Shown in pieces: positions 47,229 through 59,672 of a stretch of 64,000 bases of DNA. Position 1 is the stretch's first letter, and the number at the start of each line of letters is the position of its first letter. Made by a program: the position numbers and the translations under genes. Source of the stretch: Emydura subglobosa (taxonomy: Eukaryota; Chordata; Testudines; Chelidae); NCBI GenBank assembly GCA_007922225.1, contig ML679961.1, positions 79,412,798 to 79,476,797 of the forward strand, given 5' to 3'. The notes beneath the pieces were generated by a model, which worked only from the letters and a program-made list of their open reading frames with translations, was not told the origin of the DNA and made no database searches.

Positions 47229-49751
47229 TGTTAAATGTGCATATTTCTATTCGAATCCAGATGTTTGAATATAGCTTCTTCCTGCCAGCAGATGGAGACA
47301 TTGTGAGGGACATAATTTCCCTGTATAATTTTGTCTTCATAGTTCACAGTTGCTAGTTTCTTCTATCGCCAATATTTCTTTCTTAATAATACACCCTATC
47401 ATCAACACTTTAGCGTGTGCATGTGCACACACACACAAACACAAGACAAAGTTGACACAATGTGTACACTGAAACACTCTGCAGTCCCCAAAATCTGAGG
47501 CTCTCCCCACCATACTGGGGAAGTATATGGGCATGAATGTTCAGATAAATAGACTATAATGTTAAATCCATGTGGGTAATAGATATTCAGCTATAGCTGA
47601 GATATCACAAGATAGCTCGCCAAATGTAATTTTATTAAGTTATATTTATAGTCATGATACTGACTTTGACTTTGAAAACCAGCCTTCCATTTTTAACTCA
47701 CAAATAACTGTGGTCACAATCACAGGCACAAATGTTGGCAGGTACTCATCTACCTGCCTGCCTACTTTTTGAGCATGCTTAGGAAGTTCAATGGCCTTTC
47801 TTGGCACCATAGGACTTAAATAGTACTTAATTCATAAAGAAGCCTAGTACTGGTCCCTTGGTCCACTGTGCGGTGGTACATTTAATCATTTCTAAATAAT
47901 ATATGACTTTCTGGGACATTTTCTAATGCCTCCTTGATAAGCAGTTGCTATAGTTTTCTCGCTCTGCTGTGACTTTCCTCCCATTTATGTTTAACTAAAA
48001 ATAGATATTGGTGTCAATACTTTCCTCAAATTGAGCAATTTTTTACAAGCTTTGGCCTTTTAAAGGGACTGAAACATTCTTTGATCTGTACTCTGTGTGG
48101 TAGGTATTTGTAAGCTGCTTTTTCAAATATCACATTAAGCTAGTATATTGTTGGTTTCTTTACTCTCATGACTATTGTTGTCCCCCCCAATTCCAGTCTC
48201 CTAATCAGTAATTAATTCTTGTAATGACACGGTGGTTGCTGCTCCAATATGAATATCGTGCATGGGGAACAAAAGAATGAGGTAGACTTTGAAAAGAAAC
48301 CAGATTGTGAAAAATGATTACAGCTTTTGTAATCATAGGTTTTCACAGCAGCAGGTTTCGTTTTGCACCACTTCAAAAAACTAATCATTCTGTGCCTTTT
48401 AAAAATACTTTCTAAAAACAAGACAGTAAAAAGAAATCTGAAGTACATTACATATAAAAAGAAGAAGAAAGAAAGAAGTAAATGAAAAAACCTGGGATTT
48501 TTTTTTTACTCTGATATCTGGAAAAGCTTAGTCTTGAGCATAATTTAAATCACTACATCATTTTATAAAAAGAAAACAAATATCCACTCAAACTACAACA
48601 AACATGATTCACCATTTCCACCCAGCTGTTTGTTCAAGATTCTGTTGTCTGATCCTGCTTCTATTCAAGTCACATCTTTAACTTCAGTGGGAACAGTTCA
48701 GGCCCAGGGTGAGGATGAATAAGGTTTACCTAAACTAGCAGTGTCCAACCTTCTCAGCTTCAAGGCCAAACAGATAATTTCAAAAAGGTTAAGGGCCATA
48801 ATCAGTCATTTGCAGTCCTCCCAGCTGTCATTGATTTTGTGAGACTGATTTGCTTTTACCTCCATAACCCCCTGTTCCAGTTGAAGCAGAACATTATTCA
48901 GGGCTGAGGGTTGGGTGGCAAAAGGGCAATTTGCCCTAAGCCGCCTGTTTGAGTGGCGTTGTGACCTTGCTCACAGGCTCACAGCACTACTCAAGTTTGG
49001 CCTGTCTGCCCCTCCAGCTTCATCTATAGAGGGGCAGCTGGGTCAAGTTTGAGTGGCATTGCAGCCAGTTTTAGCCACTTGAAATGCTGGGAAATATGAA
49101 TTTGGGGCAGATTCTCTGCCATGTTCTTACTCCCTTTGTGCTGCTCAGGCAATGCTAGGGGAACACTTGACATCTGCAAGTCCTTTGCTGGGGATTCCAC
49201 CAGCCATGTGCAAGTACCCAAGGGGTGCAGAGCCAACATGCTAGCTCCTGCATCTCCCGGAGCATGGATAATGTGGAGGAATGGATAAAGTGCTTTTGCA
49301 CTGGTTATTCCCAGCTGGTTCTTTAGGAACTATTGCCAGCTCTCACAATTTACAACTCCAGAGATACTCACCTGCTCTGCCCCTGGGAGCCTAAGGCAGA
49401 AAATCAGAGAGCTGTATCTGGTTGCTTTTCCTCTCTGCTGTCCTGGGCTGCCCTGGTTAGCTGTGTAAGAGAGAAGGAACTATCCTTTTCTAGATGCTAA
49501 TCTAGACTCAGGCAGAACCACTTGAGCTCCTGTTCTCTTCTCCTTGGGGCTACTGCACTGTGAGTAGCTGCTGCCCCTTCCCTGTTGCCACTGCTCAGTA
49601 GCTCCCAGGTCTCAAGAGAGCTGCTATTGAGGCTTCAGGAGAAGCAGTGGGAAGGCCAGTTGTACGTCTTACAGATTGTGGCAAGTATGTTTTTCAGTAG
49701 AAAAGGCACAAGTGAGTAATTTAAACATACCCTTATTCCAGTCATTGTACT

Positions 49752-50840
49752 CATAGAAATCATAAAAATGTAGGGCTGGAAGGGAGCTCGAGAGGTCCTT
49801 TAGTCCATCACCCTGTTCTGAGGTAGGACCAAGTATACCTAGCCATCCCTGACAGGTGTTTGTCTAACCTGTTCACAAAATGTCAGGGATTCCACAACCT
49901 TCCTGTTGAAGCCTATTCCAGTGCTTAACTATCCTGATGGTTAGAAAGCTTTTCCTAATATGTTACCTAAATCTCCCTTGTTCCAGATTAAGCTCATGAT
50001 TACTGTCCTACCATCTGTGGATATGGAGAACAATTGATCACCACCCTATTTATAACATCCCTTTACATATTTGAAGACTGTTGTCGGTTTCCCCTCAGTT
50101 TTCTTTTCTCGTGACTAAACATACCCAGGTTTTTTAAATCTTTCCTCACCAGTCAGATTCTCTAAACCTTTTATCATTTTTATTATTCTCCTTTGGACTC
50201 TCTCTAATTTGTCCACATCTTTCCTAAAGTGTGGCACCCAAAACTGGACACACTACTCCAGCTGAGGCCCCACTAGTGTTGAGTAGAGCAAGATAATTAT
50301 CTCCCGTATCTTCATACAACACTCTTGTTAATATACCCCAGAATGATGTTAGCCTTTATAGCAACTGCATTATGCTGTTGGCTCATATTCAATTTGTAAT
50401 CCACTATAACACCCAAATACTATTCTGTATTATATTATAATACAGTATTATAATAATACTGCAGTATTATAATCTAGTCAGTTATTCCCCTTTTTGTAGA
50501 TGTGCGTTTGATTTTTTTTCCCCTAAGAACAGTACCGTACACTTTACTGAATTTCATCTTATTGATTTCAGACTTGATTCCTCAATTTGTCAGGGTTCTT
50601 TCAAATTCTAACCCTGTCCTCCAAAGTGATAGCAACCCCTCCCAGGTTGGTGGTATTCACAGATTTTATAAGCATACTCGCCACTCCATTATCCAAGTCA
50701 TTATGAAAATATTGAATAATATGAAATGAATAGGACAGACCCCTGTGAGACCCCAACAAGATATGTTCTCCCATTTTGACCATAAACCATTGAGAACTAC
50801 TCTTTGAGTACATTTTTTTTTCCAACCATGTTTTAGAAAT
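49752..50840 (-). mobile_element. CR1 LINE, truncated, ORF2 3' part plus tail
   Basis: This is the same element type as 33784-34790, in the same orientation. It begins at 'atgtagggctggaagggag', continues with 'acaggtgtttgtctaacc', 'ttagaaagcttttcctaat', 'ttgaagactgttgtcgg', 'ctaaaccttttatcattttt', 'acccaaaactggacacac', 'aatttcatcttattgattt' and ends near 'gagaccccaacaagatatg'. The frame is broken everywhere. An AT-rich palindromic tract (about 50429-50474), built from tattataat words, has been added or expanded inside it. Confidence 0.9.
50429..50474. repeat. AT palindromic tract inside CR1
   Basis: Repeated 'tattataatac' and 'gtattataataatac' words that pair with each other. Absent from the sister CR1 copy at 34420-34480. 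Confidence 0.6.
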
Positions 50841-51954
50841 GGTATATTTTTTCAATAATAGGATTTAGCAGCTGGAATGGGCCATTTTCACTTAGATTGA
50901 TCTCTTAGCACAAGCAGGGTGTTCGGGAGGGAGTGGGGCTCCTTAAATTACTGGGACTTAACCTTGTCATCATTCAAATGTTGGTTTAATGCAGGATCTT
51001 GTGTTTGCCAGTAGCTGAATGCTCACGTTAAACTCAGGGTTCAATGTGGCATTAAATCTTTTATTCAAAGAAATAAGATATCAGACTAAAAGCCAAACCC
51101 GCTAAGTGTTGTCAAAAGCTGTATTTTCACTGTATTGTTTTACGCCATGTAATGTGCTCTGATATGAATCATGCAGACAGGTGTCAGTTTACATTAATTA
51201 CACAACTGCTGCTACTAAAATAGCATTGTAATGTTGACTTATTTCCTATGAATCCACAGTATGTGTGAGATATGGGTTAGACCCTGGTTCATTGCAAAAA
51301 GGGATTGAAATTTGATGAATTGAGAGGATCTGTGATTTTCAATCAGACTGTTGAAAATTTCAGAATGTTAATCAGACTGTTGAAAAATCAGAATGTTGAA
51401 GATTTTGTATGCAGTGGTTTTGTAGCCGTGTTGGTCCCCGGTTTCTCTCTCTCCAACAGAAGTTGGTCCAATAAAAGATATTACCCTACCCTTCCTTGTC
51501 CTCTGAAACACTTTTGGGTATTTGGCTGTTTTTGCTAACCATCATTTAATACAAATGCTTAAATCAGCAGCTGGGGAAAACTCTTTGCTAAACATTCAAC
51601 CTTGCCCAGTTCTTCAATGAAGTAATGAGGAGGCTCACTCACAATCCACATCTGAGACCTCCAGCATATGCCCTAAAAAAACCCCAAAATTAGACTGGAC
51701 ATTCTTGATATTTATAAAGTAAACAATAAATGAGAGAGAAAAAAACCCACACCTTTTAAAAAACAAACAACCAAACAACTATTTCAGGCTCTCTTTATAC
51801 ATCACAAAGAAACAAATAAAATTAAATAAAACATAAAATAAAAATGGCACAGCCCTCCCCCCTTTATATTTTTTTTAAATTTGCAGATCACCTTTAACGC
51901 AAAATCAAAGGGGGCAGACAAGTGAATTAGTGTTAAGAGTGAGTTAGACACATG
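50841..51954. other. Non-coding stretch, nothing recognised
   Basis: AT-rich. A small duplication 'aatcagactgttgaaaa' occurs at about 51340 and 51370. No gene. Confidence 0.55.
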
Positions 51955-52660
51955 CATGAGTGTGGTTGTATGATAGGGTTGCTTGTGATGGTAGGCGGGA
52001 GGGCTCAGTAGCCCTGGGGCTCACTTCCAGTTTATGTCTTATGTTCCTAAAAGCTCATGCTTCACGGCTTCAGCTGGCCACTGGCATAGGTTAGGAACGG
52101 ATTTCCTCCTCCCTCTTTCCACGTGTTCTAGAAGGGCTTTTTAAAAAATTCCTTCCTGTGAAGCATCGGGGATGACCACAGCTGGAGATGGGACATTAGA
52201 TGGGAAGGGCCAGTACTCTGAGATGGTACCAAGCATTCTCTCTCGCAGGTGCCTGGCTATCTGATTCTTGCTCACATACTTAGGGTCTAACTGATTTGCC
52301 ATATATGAGGTTGGGAAAGAATTTTCCCGTAGGCCTGATTGGCAGTTATCTTGATTTTTGTTTTTGTTTTTGGGGTTTTTGCCTTCCTCTGCAGGTTACT
52401 TATCAGGATTATCTGATACATCTGACTTAATCATTTCCCTGCTACTGCAGGGGCCTGAGGCACTGGTGCACCTCGGACCCTCTTGTTCTCTGCCTCTGGC
52501 AGATAATAGTCTGGTCTTCTGTGGGCTATAATATACAGGTCCATTTTTGTTTATTGGGGTTAGTATGGGGTGCTGAGTGGTGTTGATGGCCTATAATATA
52601 CAGGAGGTCAGACTAGATGATCTGGTGGCCTCTTCTGGCCTTACACTCCATGACTCGACA
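51955..52660 (+). mobile_element. CR1 LINE 3' end, plus strand
   Basis: The tail ends with 'ggaggtcagactagatgatc' and 'ggtggcctcttctggcctta', the sense version of the phrase seen reversed at 41530. Upstream: 'ttcacggcttcagctggcca', 'gttgggaaagaattttccc', 'ggcctgaggcactggtgcac'. No coding part remains. Confidence 0.8.
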
Positions 52661-52712
52661 GTCTGAGCTCCCATCTCTGCATCCAGGTACCTGCTTCAGC
52701 CTGTGCTGTAAT

Positions 52713-52729
52713 TATATATATATATATAT
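52713..52729. repeat. (TA)n microsatellite
   Basis: About eight TA units. Confidence 0.85.
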
Positions 52730-53138
52730 GTTTTATATTGCAAAGCCCTTTGTTCACCTTGTATCAAATATGCAATTTCTATCTGTTTGTAAGGTGCACA
52801 TCACTACGGTACCTAGGTGCTTACTGTACGCTCAACATGGCAGTTTTATTTTATAAGTTTACCAACATAATTGCAAGAGAAAAAAAGTTTTTAAAAAATG
52901 TGTATTCAACTGTGTCAAGTTACCTAAAATGTCTTTGGCTAAGTAAATATTCTGGTAAAATTCTGGTTGAATGACAAAGATGTTTAAAAATGAACTTGGA
53001 AAGCGAGAACATGAAATCTCTAATTACCTTATGAGAAACTGAAAAAATACCATTTTTTTCCCCAAACCAAAACACAGCATAAGCAATGCAGTCATTGCAG
53101 TCCAAGCTGTGAGCACATCCACATGCATTGTGAATTCT

Positions 53139-53208
53139 GGTTCTGATCCAAACCCCATTGAAGTCAGTAGAAAGACCCATTAACTGCAATGGGCTTTGGA
53201 CCAGGCCA
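53139..53208. repeat. Palindromic element
   Basis: Left arm 'ttctgatccaaaccccattg' is mirrored by 'gcaatgggctttggaccag', with the usual AAGTCAGTAG-type core. Confidence 0.65.
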
Positions 53209-53329
53209 GCATGAAAACCTTGTCCAGCACTGAGGTGAAAAACCAGGCTTCTTTGTGAGGTAGGGTTCGAGGAAGCCATGTGTGGAGAGCAGAGAAGGAT
53301 TGGGTTAGGGGAAGAGTGGTGCTGGCGGA

Positions 53330-53570
53330 TAGGAAGGATGGTCTGCTGGTTAGGATTCTAGCCTGGCACTCGGGAGACCAAGGTTTAATTCCCAGCTACA
53401 CTTCAATCTTCCTCTGTGACCCTAGATAAGTCATTTGTCTCTCTCTTTCTCCGTTCCCCATCTGTAAAATGAAGATAACTTCCCTACCTCACAGGGTTGT
53501 TGAGGATAAATGCTTTAAAGATTGTAAGGGGCTCAGGTAAGCAGGTATGTGGGAGGGCATATAAATACCT
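53330..53570 (+). repeat. tRNA-derived SINE (MIR/CORE type)
   Basis: An A-box-like 'tggtctgctggttaggattc' is followed 35-40 bp later by a B-box-like GGTTTAATTCC (53382-53392), the Pol III internal promoter of tRNA-derived SINEs. Then come 'tgtgaccctagataagtca', 'ccatctgtaaaatgaagata', 'cctacctcacagggttgttg' and a tail 'gcatataaatacc'. The head-core-tail order is complete, so this is the best SINE copy in the window. Confidence 0.8.
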
Positions 53571-54533
53571 GAGAGAGAGAGAGACTTCCTACTCCTGCCT
53601 TTGCCCCTCCTTTCAGCTTCTCAGGCTGGTTTCTGGAGTGAGGGTTTACTCCTCATGAATCAGTGTGCAGATAGGTGTACATGCAGGTTGTCACTTGCTG
53701 CTTTTTTTGCCTCCCCATTATATAAAGTTCTAGGTTTTTTCCCCAGCCTCCCAGGCCCTGAGGTTCACAATTGGGGCTTTCCTGTTTGCTAGCAACGCAC
53801 CGTCCCAAAGGTGCTCCCTCTTTCGCAGTCCCAGGACAAATGTTATTCTAGAAAGTGGTAGGTTGGCAGGGGGGAATTTTGATGACACACAGTAATAAAT
53901 GTCAGTTTTCCACACTGATGAACTTCAGCCTCTGAGAACTTAAAACCCTCATGTTGACAACATCAATAAAAACAGGAATTACACAAAGAATATGAGCTGT
54001 ATTCTGCTCTTATTCATGTCATGGAAATCGGGAGGGATTCCACTAAGGACATCGGTGGTGTCACTCTAGATAGTAACTGTGACGATGAGAACATGGCCTT
54101 GAATCTCTTCCATTGGCATCTTCCTCTGAAAAGCCTGGAAAACACTTATGAAACGTGATGCTTTGTTTCTTACTGCAGCACAAAGGCCAATGTTTATGTT
54201 CAGTGCTATGGTATTCTGCAAACGTACCCTTTTCTGATGGCATCTAGTCAGATTGCAACGAGCTGAGGTCACTATGCCTGTATTGCCAGAGGGGCTGTTC
54301 TTACATACATCTCTTTGTGGGGGATGTAAGTGTCAGAAAACTGAGTGAAGCTTTATATGAACTGACACGTTTTCTTAAATAATGACTCTGTGGAGCTTTA
54401 AAGCAAAACATTTGTGTCCCTTAAGAGAGCTATAAGACTTGCTTTGCCAGGAGGGAGGTACCTCTATTTAGGGATAGATAAAGGCTGCTTAAACTAAAGG
54501 TGGATAAGAACTGATAAATAATCCTATCTGAAA

Positions 54534-54559
54534 GTGTGTGTGTGTGTGTGTGTGTGTGT
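54534..54559. repeat. (GT)n microsatellite
   Basis: Thirteen GT units. Confidence 0.95.
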
Positions 54560-55066
54560 CAGGCTCCATTCTACCTGGCCTTCCACAAGGCTCATTACTG
54601 TTTGGTGTGAAACAAGATTTCCACCCATGTCATGCCAACTCATAGCATTTGGCCCCATGCTTATCTTCCCATGCTATAGTCTTTTTGGGGCTTGGGAGCA
54701 TGTTTGTCTCTGCATGAAATTGCAATTATGAGCACAAAAGCGGTATGAATAAAGGTAAATGCAAAATGCTCCTTGGATTGAGTATATGTTGGACTAAGAG
54801 CTGTCAAAATACCCGTCATTCATAGTCGTGTTCATTTACTTATGCTTCTCCGATGAGCCTAAATATCATGTGGGCAGATTCAAACTACTGAGCTCTCTTC
54901 CTATGCTTAAAAATATAGCTGGCATGTATATAATGCCTTATGTTGTAAAAGTTCTCCAAAGCACTGTGCAAACTATGGGCTTGAGCTGCAGATCTGAATC
55001 TTATTTGGTCCTTACTTAGGCAACCCCCCTTTGATGTCAGTGCCTGTTTCCCTGAATAAGGACTGA

Positions 55067-55323
55067 GTGAGAATCTCAGGATTTTGCTCTGAATGCATAT
55101 AGGAATTATCTCTGGTGTAAAGAGAGCAGCTACAAGATCCCCCAATGAGAGTGCATCACACTCTGTAATGATGGGGAAAAGGGCGGACAAGGCCATTTGG
55201 GGAAACTTCTGCAATTGTAAAGGAGCTGTTAGATCTTTGCCTTCACCTAGAGTGTACAGGCCCTTGGTTTTTAAGGTCTCATCTGAAAGACACCCCACCA
55301 CAGAAATTGTATGGAACATGATT
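55067..55323 (+). repeat. Unclassified repeat, copy 1 (inverted pair)
   Basis: It shares about 250 bp with the copy at 55724-55975 in opposite orientation, including 'gacaaggccatttgg', 'ctgcaattgtaaa', 'cccttggtttttaa' and 'tctcatctgaaagacac'. Insertions and substitutions separate the two. A chance frame gives similar translations on both strands, which reflects the duplication and not a protein. The class is unknown. Confidence 0.75.
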
Positions 55324-55723
55324 GAATGATGTCGATTGAGTGGACCCTGCCAGATTTGAATGACTAAAGAGAAAGAATCTAGGCTTTTCAAAGCTGGTGT
55401 TTAGATTCCTCTGTCTAGAACATGAAAAAGAAACACACCTTACAGAACAAAACTAACTATATTAAGTTCTCCTCTAAGAGTGTTACACCAGCTTAAATGA
55501 GAGGAGAATTTAGCATTCTACAGTTTAAGGGAATAGGTCTTCAATGAGCCACTGTCCCTCTCTTTATATTTTTAATAGCAGTCTGAGCTTCTGCATTTGA
55601 GGATCACTGAGCATGAGGTGTTCTTAATGTATTCGTAGTATCAGTTCTCAATGACTGTATGCCAAATGCTGTAAATTCCTGTGGTATCAAATAGCCCTGA
55701 ACATTGCTGACCTTAAGCTGAGT

Positions 55724-55975
55724 TCAGTTGTGTTCCATACAATTTCTGTGGTGGAGTGTCTTTCAGATGAGACTTTAAAAACCAAGGGCCTATACACTCT
55801 GCATGAAGGCAAAGATCCGACAACTCCTTTTACAATTGCAGGAGTTTCTCCAAATGGCCTTGTCCGCCCCTTCTCCCCGCTGTTACAGGGTGTGAGGTGC
55901 TCATTGGGGGACCTTGTAGCTGCTTGTTCACACCAGAAGTAATTCCCACATGCATTCCTGAAATTCTCACTCACT
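55724..55975 (-). repeat. Unclassified repeat, copy 2 (inverted pair)
   Basis: Inverted partner of 55067-55323, about 400 bp away. It lacks the 'ttttgctct' insertion found in copy 1 near 55083. The two may be independent insertions of one family or an inverted duplication. Confidence 0.75.
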
Positions 55976-55983
55976 GGGCACAC

Positions 55984-58361
55984 ATTGGACTGTAAACGCT
56001 ATGGAGATTCACTATGTCTTAAAGAACTTTGTTTCTACAACTGGTTGCAAGGTGCCTCTGGTCTTATTTAATTTATTTGTAATTCTCTGTTTATGTGTTT
56101 GCATTCAATGCAAGACAAAAGAAGGGTTAAATATGCTACCTATAACTGTAAGAACACACAAGCTATCTAAAGAGCCTGATGAAGCAAAGGTACAAGGTTA
56201 GCTCTGAAGTTGAGACCCCCTCAGTGCAATAAAAAGCATTAGTAGTAAGTCACAGATGTACAGCACATGAATGGATGTAAGTGAGGAGAAGAGATGTTTT
56301 CATAGGGCTGAGTAGGCACAAGGGGCCACATTTGTTCCTGGTCTAACTCGACTGAGTTGAAGGAATTTGACCCAGTATGGTTATCATAAGATGAACTTGT
56401 GCAACTGTGTTTATTTTCCACAAACAAATTTATAAGTTTTAAAACTATCAGGATCTAACAGAGCACAAAAGTAGACATTTAACAGAGGGGCTGTGAGTCA
56501 TTGAGAGAAAAAGAGTGAATCCATTCACTCTGAGCAAATTTACTTTGCATTGTAAGAGACAGGACTATGTGGATAGTTTAGAGAACAGTGCCATTACTGT
56601 GTCTCTGATCCATTTGAAATAAATCTCCATTACGTTAGTAACTGCTTGGTCCATAGGTATAGGGTAGGTATAATGGAACTGTCTGTCAAAATTGTCAGAC
56701 ATAGCTGAAGTGAGGGAATAAATGTTTTTGTCAGACTTGTGACCAATGGAAAATGTGGCTCCTTTGTGAGCGTCCGTCCCCTTTTTCTGGAGAAACTGTG
56801 CGAGATGCACAGCCAGAAGAAAGTTGTTTTTAAAATTATCTGCAGAGGAGTCTGTGCCACTCCCGTGTCCTATGTTGTGATTTTTGGAGATCCCCCAACT
56901 AATGAGAGTCAGAGATGTCCCCTAGCCTCCTTCCAGCTGTTACCTTGTCCAGAATGAAGATAAATTGCAATGAACTCTCTCTCCCAATAGGCATGTGCAA
57001 TGCTGCCTGCATCCTCAATAAATTTTCAAAACGCTTAAAAGGAAAAGGATGGAAAAAAATCTAGTGACTTGTGACAGCGTGATTAGTAGTCTTAGCCTTA
57101 GTCTACAATTTCAGAACCCTGGAGGTTTCAGTCCTTTTATGATAATTATTTTAATTAAATGGATTTATAACTTTAAAAAATAGATTCTAATTGCATTGGG
57201 AGCATTTCTTCTGAGAGCAGGGGTTGGGGCATTTCAGTGAAACACAAGCTGTGCTTTCTGCAGTTGAATTAGTGCAGTGCTGTCAGTGCCTTTCATTGTT
57301 GGCTTTCCCTCAATGACAGTCATAAGGTGATTTCAGAGTTCCGGTGAATGCATAAAATGATGTGGAGAGCTGCCTGCCTCTCTTTATATCTTTTTTCTTT
57401 TGAGCATGATATTTAAATATATAACCCCCCCAATCTCCTTCTTCTCTAGTTTGAAGATGGCCTCCTCACTGAAACCTTGCCTCTCACATTGTGTTCTCCT
57501 GCTAATGTTTGTTTTATTAACCCCCCTTTCTTTGGCAGCACACACAATGACGTAGCAACCAGGGCACCTTTCCAGGCTGTGAAATTTTACAAGCAATACA
57601 CAGTGGAAACATTTACAAATACGTTCCAAGACACATATGCACTTGTGCGCTTATACTCAATTGTAGCTGTTCAGAGCTGTTTGTTAGGATTTCCATTTGT
57701 TAGCTTGTTAAGAGTTTCTTTTCATGTGTTCATTGGGGAACTTTTTATTCTAAAGGCCAAATGATAGCAGATTCCTCTGGGAAAGGAAATGACCAGTTCA
57801 AACCTTGGTGTCTCCCAAAGCAGTGCTAGAATCCTTGAGCGCCAGACTGTTGTATGTTAACAAGGAGAGAATTTGCAGTTTTACCTGGTCCTGCATTGCT
57901 CGATTGCCCTTGCTATATAATAATCTGTTAAGTGATTGGCTGCTCCAGGTTTCAGATGCTGACTGGGCACTCAGCCTATTCAATCTCTTAATGAGATTGT
58001 TTTCCATTGCTTTGGTGAATCAGAACTTTTGCTGAAGAGACAAGACTTTCCTGAAGTTCAATATTTGCTGAATTAAAAGCTCTTGCACTTTTAGACTTTT
58101 CAGAGCAGGAGAGATTGGAGCCTTGTGCCAGCATGGGGAATGGATGTAATAACTATAAAAAGTAACACTCTATCCTCCACAAGGGGAAAATGACACTGTT
58201 TGTTTTTTATGAGGTCAGAGTAATTTTAATAGTTTAAAATTTGGTTTTATTGCGTGTTTTACGTGGAATTTTTAAAACCTTGCAATTAAGATATTGACTC
58301 AAATTAGACAGAATCCCTTTGGTTTTGTGGTAGATGGTCAGATTCTCTTTAGAAAGATCAT
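55984..58361. other. Non-coding stretch, nothing recognised
   Basis: No gene or named repeat is seen. Confidence 0.55.
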
Positions 58362-58553
58362 CAGAGATGGGTTTAAATCAAAACCACATTTCTGGAAAAG
58401 CAAATCTTTTAAGGAAAGTCAGTTCCAGATTTGGATCTGAATTTTGCAGTTGGGCTTATTTTTGTAATGGACTGAACCCGACACCTGTATCCAAAACTGC
58501 TTGAACTTAGAGATGTCCAGATCCTGATCTAAATGGGTTTGAGCCCATCTCTG
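58362..58553. mobile_element. Foldback DNA transposon (MITE)
   Basis: The ends are inverted: 'cagagatgggtttaaa' on the left and 'tttgagcccatctctg' on the right match at nearly every position. The interior 'atttggatctgaattttgc' against 'gtccagatcctgatctaaat' is loosely mirrored too. No transposase. The outside bases (aagatcat left, gggtttag right) show no duplication. Confidence 0.7.
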
Positions 58554-59164
58554 GGGTTTAGTGTGGAAAACTGTTCTGTACCTAGAGTACCTTTTTAAGA
58601 AAAGCTGGGATTTTGCTCATCTAGCCATGCCAGTGAACAGTATGTTCCTTTTTTGAGAACTATAACTGGCAATTGTTCAGGATTCCATATGTCAAATGGC
58701 AGCGAATACAGAAGTGGAGATGCTAAACCAATTTTTTTGGCACAAGATTGCCCCCCAACCTAATTTGAATCTATCAGAGGTAAAGCAATAAACGTAGCAG
58801 CATGTAAATACATCCGTCCTTATTGTCATACTGCAGTAACCTAAGTCAGTTTGCTCCTCTGCAGTCAGTCATTACTCACAGCTTTCCAGAAAGGCTGTGT
58901 TTATAATTCCAAAATAAATGCAAAATAAGGGAAGCTTTGTAAGAAAGGGAGATAATATTAGGAAAGCTTGGAATAGTTGCATTAGCATTTTTTTACATTC
59001 ACAAGTATTGCTGTTATTTTGAAGGCTGAATTCCAGGCATGTTGTAGGATTTATGTTTTTATGTTGACAACTAAAGGGCTGTTGCCCACTTCTGAAAGAT
59101 TTCTGTATGCAGGGATGCTTGAAATAAGGAAAATTAACCACCTAGAATCAGACACCAAGAGCAC

Positions 59165-59290
59165 TTAATTATAAGCTCTTTGGGGCAGAGACCATCTTTT
59201 TTATTTGTGTTTGTACAGTGCCCAGCACAATGGGGTCCTGATTCATTACTAGGGTTCCTAAGTGTTACAATGGTCTTCTACTACTACTAC
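59165..59290 (+). repeat. SINE 3' tail (MIR/L2-like)
   Basis: 'taagctctttggggcagaga' then 'tgtacagtgcccagcac' and 'aatggggtcctgattc', ending in a CTA/TAC-rich tail. The phrase matches the shared MIR/L2-type 3' tail of amniote SINEs. The tRNA-like head is absent. Confidence 0.65.
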
Positions 59291-59559
59291 TAGTAAGGTT
59301 TTAAATACTCCAGAATATATTGTACTTGAGGATGATTTACACTAACCTACAACAGTGGTGATCTCTTACAGTAGTTTACAAGTACTCTGTGTTACCTTTC
59401 TTTTTGGACTATTCTGGTCCAATTTAAAACAGTATTGTATGCTACTCCTGAAATATCGACCTACTGGTGTCATGGAAAAGCAATGCATAGCCAAGTCCAG
59501 TCCTCTAACTGCCAGGTCAGCATCATCTGTGGATGATATGAAGTCAGCATGCTTGAGTC

Positions 59560-59672
59560 TTGCTTCAGCACAGCACTTAAATATGTGCTTTACATTCTAT
59601 TGATTTTAATGTGATTTAAGCAGCCGCTTAAACTTAAGCATATGCTTAAGTTCTTTGTTGAATCATGGCCCC
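59560..59672. repeat. Palindromic element
   Basis: Left arm 'gcttcagcacagcacttaaa' and right arm 'gcatatgcttaagttctttg' are inverted around TTGATTTTAATG. Best kept long member of the short-palindrome family. Confidence 0.65.

Larger units (their letters stand above)
45803..49751. other. Non-coding stretch with small structures
   Basis: No gene is recognised apart from the small repeats and hairpin listed. 48650-48710 has 'gatcctgcttctattcaag' and 'cttcagtgggaacagttca' words of the palindrome family. 48740-49260 is somewhat GC-richer and may hold an unnamed repeat. Confidence 0.5.

Noticed and set aside
47087..47356. Paired frames on both strands with nearly the same protein
   Set aside because: The mirrored translations come from the hairpin at 47122-47228, not from two related genes.
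54885..55391. 168-codon minus-strand frame
   Set aside because: It runs through the inverted-pair repeat and has no recognisable domain. The comparable frames in the two repeat copies come from duplication.
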